Of a DNA stretch of 64,000 nucleotides, positions 63,401-64,000 are shown in pieces (within the stretch, counting starts at the first letter, position 1; every line of letters starts with the position of its first letter). The notes beneath the pieces are model-generated. The model made no database searches. It saw nothing but the letters and a program-made list of their open reading frames with translations, and was not told the DNA's origin. Made by a program: the position numbers and the translations under genes. The stretch is from NCBI GenBank assembly GCA_002633005.1, contig NMRA01000036.1, positions 190,869-254,868 on the forward strand, read 5' to 3'. This DNA is from Phoronis australis. Taxonomy: Eukaryota; Phoronida; Phoronidae.

Positions 63401-63631
63401 TTTCAGCTGTATCAGCTTTAATGCCGATTATTTTTCCGGTTTTTGCAGAATAAACCCAAGGGCACATTTGTGACAGTCGTATCTGGACGGGATTCAGATT
63501 CTCAAAATCGCATCACATACAGCTTTTTGCCAACGCTGCTTCCTGATCATGAGAAGTTTAGCATCGATAAAATTACTGGCAATATTACTACCACACAGGT
63601 ACTCGACCGTGAAGAACAAGAAATATATGAG
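24398..63631 (+). CDS. CDH23-like: Gene B: CDH23-like multi-EC cadherin, 29 coding exons, 3' end outside window
   Basis: Gene overview; the exons are listed separately. The 29 exons sum to 4041 nt in one open frame of 1347 codons. The signal peptide is residues 1-26 (MAILSSMDLYILVGVTVLFL). EC repeats: EC1 27-134, EC2 135-259, EC3 260-378, EC4 379-496, EC5 497-598, EC6 599-709, EC7 710-815, EC8 816-940, EC9 941-1053, EC10 1054-1161, EC11 1162-1273, EC12 from 1274, incomplete. The mature start QVNQQP, the EC2 end IDIQDSGPII followed by LENSPRGT and EDQDKGDPR, and the shape of EC4 and EC5 closely recall vertebrate cadherin-23, a 27-EC adhesion protein of hair bundles. That comparison is from memory, not an alignment. 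Another long cadherin (Fat/Dachsous-like) is the alternative. The membrane and tail exons lie right of the window. Confidence 0.94.
26390..26485 (+). CDS. Gene B exon 2: mature N terminus, EC1 start
   Basis: Acceptor TGTTTCCAG, donor GTAAGG, phase 1 to 1. It encodes GSVKSQVNQQPVWIESLKNK, then LQVEGLKEDTPT. QVN at the mature end followed by EDTPTG matches the CDH23 start pattern QVN...EDTPVG. Signal cleavage is probably just before QVNQQP. Confidence 0.95.
27421..27640. repeat. CAT/ATC-rich trinucleotide microsatellite
   Basis: Repeated CAT/CATTAT/CACCAT triplets across about 220 bases in the intron before gene B exon 3. The Met-, His- and Ser-rich open frames here are products of the repeat. 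Confidence 0.9.
27740..27873 (+). CDS. Gene B exon 3: EC1 middle
   Basis: Acceptor TTGTTATTTAG, donor GTAAGT, phase 1 in, 0 out. It encodes GTVIGTLLARDPEGETVRYY, then FFSVEDLTGKVTLIKELNYDV. D-P-E-G-E takes the place of the CDH23 D-M-D-N-D calcium site 0 cluster. LNYDV is a degenerate DRE motif. Confidence 0.96.
28604..28654 (+). CDS. Gene B exon 4: EC1 strand F
   Basis: Small 51-nt exon, acceptor TTTATTTTCAG, donor GTAGGT, phase 0 to 0. It encodes PDPNVEVQFVAIAGGQR. It aligns with the first third of gene A exon 5 (VLSNGNIEFVIYLNDGQG), where A lacks the following intron. Confidence 0.88.
29387..29473 (+). CDS. Gene B exon 5: EC1-EC2 linker
   Basis: Acceptor TTCTGTTGATAG, donor GTAAAC, 29 codons, phase 0 to 0. 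It encodes IDANYKLIVHDVNDNPPVFY and GPFNAAIQE. DVNDNPPVF is a perfect calcium linker. Confidence 0.96.
29805..30430 (+). repeat. Diverged dispersed repeat, copy 1
   Basis: It contains TTGTCCATCCGGCATCTGG, CATGAAATTTTGG and two statements of CCTTAGTGGCAATTTT and CCCTAGTGGCAAATT. It resembles 43510-43935 (CCAGCATCCTGCGTCCAGCA, TCATGAGATTTGGC, CCCTAGTGGCAATTTT). Confidence 0.45.
33186..33314 (+). CDS. Gene B exon 6: EC2
   Basis: Acceptor TTGATTTATCAG, donor GTAACG, 43 codons, phase 0 to 0. It encodes GASPGSFVYGNVRVSDLDGG, then VDLSCYVTPTDLP and YQSRAE. DLDGG is the calcium motif. The Cys in LSC pairs by position with gene A FSC. Confidence 0.94.
33853..33945. repeat. Dispersed repeat fragment, copy 2
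   Basis: See 12535-12615. Here the ends TTTTGAGAACC and GGTTCTCAAAA also form a short inverted repeat. Confidence 0.55.
34503..34637 (+). CDS. Gene B exon 7: EC2 middle
   Basis: Acceptor TTATTGCTATAG, donor GTTTGT (weak), 45 codons, phase 0 to 0. It encodes QQLACDTFFINTTRLG, then GSIYLKKSLDYETQKEY and RMNIIAR. LDYET is the DRE-type motif. LACDTF aligns with gene A TACETF. Confidence 0.93.
34937..35059 (+). CDS. Gene B exon 8: EC2-EC3 linker
   Basis: Acceptor GTGTTCTTCAG, donor GTATGT, 41 codons, phase 0 to 0. It encodes DSGTPQLNATVNVLITVIDI, QDSGPIITSAG and FSVLENSPR. The odd linker DIQDSGP, in place of DxNDNxP, is the form I recall at the CDH23 EC2-EC3 border (VQDMDP). Confidence 0.95.
35524..35755 (+). 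repeat. tRNA-derived SINE, copy 1
   Basis: The head is tRNA-like (GTGTGGGCTGACGGGCTGAG, then GGATCTCACTGGGTCCCACT). The body words GAGTCATGTCTTGAGCTC, TTAGCTTGATCTCAATT, GTCCAGCTGAGCGAGCTGCG match 53525-53765. It lies in the intron before gene B exon 9. Confidence 0.65.
35774..35852 (+). CDS. Gene B exon 9: EC3 calcium motif
   Basis: Acceptor TTGATTTCAG, donor GTATGC, 79 nt, phase 0 in, 1 out. It encodes GTFVGIIEAEDQDKGDPRKV and RIKLIE. EDQDKG is the DxDxG calcium motif. Confidence 0.94.
36131..36355 (+). repeat. Dispersed repeat, copy 1
   Basis: ACCTTCCATCACAAGAA, GATATTGGTATCAAGTTGTT, CCTTAGTCAAAGCGGATG and GTTCTATGCAAACCTAGAAA. It matches 50159-50365 in the same order. Confidence 0.6.
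36826..36959 (+). CDS. Gene B exon 10: EC3
   Basis: Acceptor TCTCTTCGTAACAG, donor GTGAAG, 134 nt, phase 1 in, 0 out. It encodes DTKNYFMLDNTIPSTKSTGA, YQATLRVRVPIDKEQLLG and NYPLKVE. PIDKE is the DRE-type motif. Exons 9 and 10 together match the single gene A exon 9. Confidence 0.94.
37027..37100. repeat. 37-bp direct duplication
   Basis: GTGAACAGTTCAACTCAAGC, then TCTGAAGTGCTTAAATT, occurs twice in a row (starts 37027 and 37064) with two or three changes. Confidence 0.85.
37446..37640 (+). CDS. Gene B exon 11: EC3-EC4
   Basis: Acceptor GATTCTGCTACAG, donor GTAAGT, 65 codons, phase 0 to 0. It encodes AVEIDDKGNEDRNAVTTGDV, SVNVQDVNDNKPKF, YTATVPEELPMDSSLPFLA and IEVRDLDS. It contains a perfect DVNDN linker. 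Confidence 0.97.
38902..39988. mobile_element. 1.1-kb foldback element with GTGAGAATC-rich arms
   Basis: The left arm starts CGAAAAAGAAAGTGAGAATC, then TCACTGGATTCCAGTTAGAT. The right arm read in reverse is CCGAAAGCCAGTGAGAATC, then TCACTGGATTCCAGTTAGAT. Both arms (about 38902-39200 and 39710-39988) are built from many copies of AGTGAGAAT or its complement. The centre (39200-39710) is unique and includes a start-like AAAATGGCGTCAGG. It lies in gene B intron 37641-40093. No clear target duplication or transposase. Confidence 0.8.
40094..40258 (+). CDS. Gene B exon 12: EC4
   Basis: Acceptor AATCTTTTCAG, donor GTAATT, 55 codons, phase 0 to 0. It encodes STYDNFEVGISSQTYPGAFA, LTATEISDIGIVSLQVKK and PQYMDYEVPQYRHQVLK. 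The unusual long EC4 (NFEV, then MDYE) resembles CDH23 EC4 as I recall it (MFEV, then LDYE). Confidence 0.94.
41236..41400 (+). CDS. Gene B exon 13: EC4-EC5 linker
   Basis: Acceptor TTGGTGCTACAG, donor GTAAGT, 55 codons, phase 0 to 0. It encodes LYAREKGTTERWETSATVTV, NLMDINDNAPKF, YRFSVAEDRNVGDLIITIR. Confidence 0.97.
42230..42297 (+). CDS. Gene B exon 14: EC5 calcium motif
   Basis: Acceptor TTTCTGTCTCCAG, donor GTAAGT, 68 nt, phase 0 in, 2 out. It encodes ATDQDSGVFGEITYSLFKSV and EQL. It fits the CDH23 EC5 pattern (ATDND-G-FGE-x-Y). Confidence 0.95.
42955..43192 (+). CDS. Gene B exon 15: EC5 main part and EC6 start
   Basis: Acceptor TTTGTTTGCTACAG, donor GTAAGT, 238 nt, phase 2 in, 0 out. 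It encodes FSINSKTGEIRLKNKIDYES, AAVATDGGGKSTTVGLNITI, LNTNDQDPVF and YQTTIDESTTALIPNVTVH. The linker TNDQDP is mildly degenerate. Confidence 0.97.
43510..43935 (+). repeat. Diverged dispersed repeat, copy 2
   Basis: See 29805-30430. Same order of shared words, heavily diverged. Confidence 0.45.
44289..44446 (+). CDS. Gene B exon 16: EC6
   Basis: Acceptor TTTTCCCTATAG, donor GTGAGT, 158 nt, phase 0 in, 2 out. It encodes AVDPDGHSVTYSISPTSDPG, PFQVDPTTGVVRVTRPV and KYTETPKGTDGKPSG. Confidence 0.96.
45024..45175 (+). CDS. Gene B exon 17: EC6-EC7 linker
   Basis: Acceptor ATTTTGTTTTAG, donor GTACTA, 152 nt, phase 2 in, 1 out. It encodes FRVVVVATDSGVPSDTGTAT, VTIRVIDENDNAPYF and YSGTVNEMDPP. It covers gene A exons 16 and 17. 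Confidence 0.96.
46068..46246 (+). CDS. Gene B exon 18: EC7
   Basis: Acceptor TCTCTTTCTTAG, donor GTAAGT, 179 nt, phase 1 in, 0 out. It encodes GTIVVNVSAVDIDAGTNGKI, YYEFVSGSRDDFTIDGQTG, RVTVAEGNLIDFDKNNFYR and IT. Confidence 0.96.
46783..46886. mobile_element. Perfect 38-bp-arm hairpin, MITE-like
   Basis: 46783-46820 and 46849-46886 are exact reverse complements (arm starts TTACTATTATTAAAATCTCT). The 28-base spacer repeats GTCTATTTACAC from the arm and ends in the small palindrome TGTCAGTGACA. It lies in the gene B intron 46247-47026. Confidence 0.85.
47027..47153 (+). CDS. Gene B exon 19: EC7-EC8 linker
   Basis: Acceptor TTGTTTCTTTCAG, donor GTGAGT, 127 nt, phase 0 in, 1 out. It encodes VRAVDGGAPQRSASSTISVT, ITDGNNKKPVF and IIREYIPE. 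The linker TDGNNKKP departs from DxNDNxP. Confidence 0.95.
47575..47723 (+). CDS. Gene B exon 20: EC8
   Basis: Acceptor AATTATTTCCAG, donor GTGAGT, 149 nt, phase 1 in, 0 out. It encodes NVKVGTSVAKVSATDVDKDS, RVRYSILTKTITARSPGGG and IFVDTIMFDYT. It has a good DVDKD motif and then an extra loop of about 25 residues before the usual F-x-I strand. Confidence 0.93.
48961..49102 (+). CDS. Gene B exon 21: EC8
   Basis: Acceptor ATTTTGTTATAG, donor GTATGT, 142 nt, phase 0 in, 1 out. It encodes NAFAMNGDTGVITTKLLMDR, NRVEQIQFTVEARDVNAPST and GIVQTAT. F-A-M-N-G-D-T-G and the MDR motif are cadherin strands. Confidence 0.93.
49845..50040. mobile_element. Long imperfect inverted repeat (MITE-like)
   Basis: The left arm ACAAAGGCATGGTCATGTGA, TAAAGTCATCATTCTAAATC, TACAGGCTTTCTACTTCC is mirrored by GGAAGTAGAAAGACTGTAGA, TTTTATGACTTTATACC, GACCATGCCTTTGT. 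The arms are about 80-95 bp and the loop about 30 bp. Related words appear at 24800-24950 (GGTAACATGACCCAATCAAT, CTACAGGCTTTGTACTTTC). Confidence 0.75.
50159..50365 (+). repeat. Dispersed repeat, copy 2
   Basis: ACCTTCCATCACAAAAA, AATTGATATCAAAATTTT, CCTTAGTCATATGGGAGGCG and GTTCTGTGCAAACCCAGAAA. See 36131-36355. The words TGACCTCAACTGCTCCTTAG near 60775 suggest a third, more distant copy. Confidence 0.6.
50696..50820 (+). CDS. Gene B exon 22: EC8-EC9, non-canonical linker
   Basis: Acceptor CATCTTTCAG, donor GTAAGT, 125 nt, phase 1 in, 0 out. It encodes QTVSIMIYEVSSGGVVFTHP, SWSVSNPVVNQYVQEELVPG and TP. The linker position reads YEVSSGGVVF, with no DxNDN, so calcium binding between EC8 and EC9 is probably weak or lost. 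Confidence 0.88.
52204..52312 (+). CDS. Gene B exon 23: EC9
   Basis: Acceptor TTATTCTTACAG, donor GTAAGA, 109 nt, phase 0 in, 1 out. It encodes LFTMLAIDNRKSQAVNDFTK, VPDSDPENYFFLNSTS. AIDNRKS replaces the usual AxDxDxG. Confidence 0.88.
52880..53043 (+). CDS. Gene B exon 24: EC9-EC10 linker
   Basis: Acceptor CATTCAATTGACAG, donor GTACGT, 164 nt, phase 1 in, 0 out. It encodes GVVSNNKIMDYETFREKTFS, VKAQSTYGGVVASAITKV, IVNLQDINDNSPEF and GEP. A GTGAGC eight bases upstream of the chosen donor would break the frame of exon 25, so GTACGT is preferred. Confidence 0.94.
53525..53765 (+). repeat. tRNA-derived SINE, copy 2
   Basis: GTGGCCTGATGGGATAAGTG (A box-like), then GTGGGTTTGAGTCCCACTGG (B box). 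The body has GAGTCAGGTCTCGAGCTC, CAGCTCAGTTTTAACT and GGCCTACGTGAGCGGCATGAG. This is the better preserved head of the two. Confidence 0.7.
54712..54861 (+). CDS. Gene B exon 25: EC10
   Basis: Acceptor GCGTTCTTTCAG, donor GTAAGT, 50 codons, phase 0 to 0. It encodes YGYTFSVLDESRGGTVVGLI, QARDKDGGGSATVLYTLSG and MKANHFYISPD. Confidence 0.96.
57575..57694 (+). CDS. Gene B exon 26: EC10
   Basis: Acceptor GTGTCTCTTGCAG, donor GTGAGT, 40 codons, phase 0 to 0. It encodes GTLTVAVGKVIDREQHALYN, LMVQAADGTNSATNRVTTVP. IDRE and AADG are canonical. Confidence 0.96.
58311..58500 (+). CDS. Gene B exon 27: EC10-EC11 linker
   Basis: Acceptor GGTCTTTTCCAG, donor GTATGG, 190 nt, phase 0 in, 1 out. It encodes VTIQVTDINDNPPVF, YSFYTLETTSAGTSIGAV, RATDKDKDNRSDGITYQL and DLTSDTSR. 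Confidence 0.97.
59784..60213. mobile_element. 430-bp TIR element with 18-bp ends
   Basis: ATTAAAGGAATACTCCCA at 59784 and its exact reverse complement TGGGAGTATTCCTTTAAT ending at 60213. There is no transposase inside. The TTAA within the ends may include the target site. It lies in gene B intron 58501-61625. Confidence 0.75.
60731..60971. mobile_element. TIR element, about 240 bp
   Basis: GTCAAAAAAAACAAGTTTTG ATT at the left end is mirrored by AATCAAAACTTGTTTTTTGAC at the right. The next bases (GTAGCCACTT against AGGTCACTT) also match loosely. Confidence 0.6.
61626..61855 (+). CDS. Gene B exon 28: EC11-EC12, non-canonical linker
   Basis: Acceptor ATGACTTTCCAG, donor GTAAGT, 230 nt, phase 1 in, 0 out. 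It encodes LFQVDFLTGVISTRQDMRAN, FEFNIIARDNYNGQDQVS, VKVKVFVGNTITDGRPVF. NTITDGRPVF replaces the DxNDNxPxF linker, and no DRE motif follows the ISTRQ strand. Confidence 0.95.
63449..63631 (+). CDS. Gene B exon 29: EC12, last exon in window
   Basis: Acceptor TTTTTGCAG, donor GTATGT, 61 codons, phase 0 to 0. It encodes NKPKGTFVTVVSGRDSDSQN, RITYSFLPTLLPD, FSIDKITGNITTTQVLDREE and QEIYE. The repeat continues past the right edge. Confidence 0.96.
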
Positions 63632-64000
63632 GTATGTCTACATGTCTAATCTTTGGGACTAATGATATATGATGCTAGAGCTAATTTGTAGAGTGTTCAT
63701 TTTCATTAACTTGGTACTAGATATATGTACAACCCACACTGAAGATAATTATTTGTCATCATGTCTAAGCTTTAATATTAAAATTCTACAATTTGTATTA
63801 GACAAGTGAACATTAATTATTTTGCTCAAGGTTGGAGCTTGTGAAACATTTTAGAAATGGGAAATGTTGGCTGTCCCAAATTTAAAAATTATAACTATCA
63901 ATGACACTCATTCATCATGATTACGTAGGAAAGCATTGTGTTGGCACTATTTTTGATGATTTTATGAACTGCCAAGTCTATTTTCAGACTCTGTTGATAC

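Larger units (their letters stand above)
24462..64000. other. Introns of gene B: what they hold
   Basis: Large introns are 24462-26389, 29474-33185 (3.7 kb, with a diverged repeat at its start), 37641-40093 (foldback element), 49103-50695 (long inverted repeat), 50821-52203, 53044-54711 (SINE), 54862-57574 and 58501-61625 (two TIR elements). A region at about 56270-56560 carries many diverged copies of GGTCTACAT/GTAGACC-type words and looks like a decayed tandem repeat. The sequence 63632-64000 is intron. No exon with a cadherin motif was seen in these stretches, and the other long open frames look random. Confidence 0.6.

Noticed and set aside
1-64000. CRISPR arrays, rRNA, operons, phage or bacterial defence genes
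   Set aside because: None present. The tandem arrays have no unique spacers, and all genes have spliceosomal introns.

Overview
The window is genomic DNA from an animal, most likely a marine invertebrate deuterostome such as a hemichordate, echinoderm or cephalochordate; that placement is an inference. The only genes I can support are two large intron-rich cadherin genes. Their exons are short (about 50-280 bp), have GT/AG borders and are separated by AT-rich introns of about 0.1-3.7 kb filled with short interspersed repeats and MITE-like inverted repeats. There are no operons, ribosome binding sites or bacterial genes. One base is ambiguous (n, at about 24519).

Layout. Gene A lies on the minus strand. 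It starts at 22086, and 17 coding exons run down to 2233, where the gene leaves the left edge unfinished; the visible CDS is 719 codons plus 1 nt. Gene B lies on the plus strand. It starts at 24398, and 29 coding exons run to 63631, where it leaves the right edge unfinished (1347 codons). The two genes are head to head, with 2.3 kb between their start codons and a CpG-rich stretch at about 22060-22570 that probably holds one or both promoters. Both encode a signal peptide followed by extracellular cadherin (EC) repeats: six full repeats plus the start of a seventh in A, and eleven full repeats plus half of a twelfth in B. No transmembrane or cytoplasmic part is in the window.

Relationship. 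Every exon border from the signal peptide to the start of EC7 can be paired between A and B with the same intron phase. The only differences are three introns present in one gene but not the other (two only in B, one only in A). The two genes are therefore paralogues from an inverted duplication. The N terminus of B (QVNQQP, then EDTPTG, then acidic residues in the pattern D-x-E-x-E) and its EC2-EC5 resemble vertebrate cadherin-23, the tip-link and hair-bundle cadherin, from what I know of that family. I call the pair CDH23-like; this needs an alignment.

The rest is intron and intergenic repeat: a 1.7-kb 38-bp satellite array (14911-16630) with a 293-bp higher-order duplication, 52-bp and 45-bp tandem arrays, a 426-bp retro-insertion with a 14-bp target duplication, a 1.1-kb foldback element built of GTGAGAATC-like motifs, a perfect 38-bp-arm hairpin, several other terminal-inverted-repeat elements, tRNA-like SINEs and a CAT-rich microsatellite.
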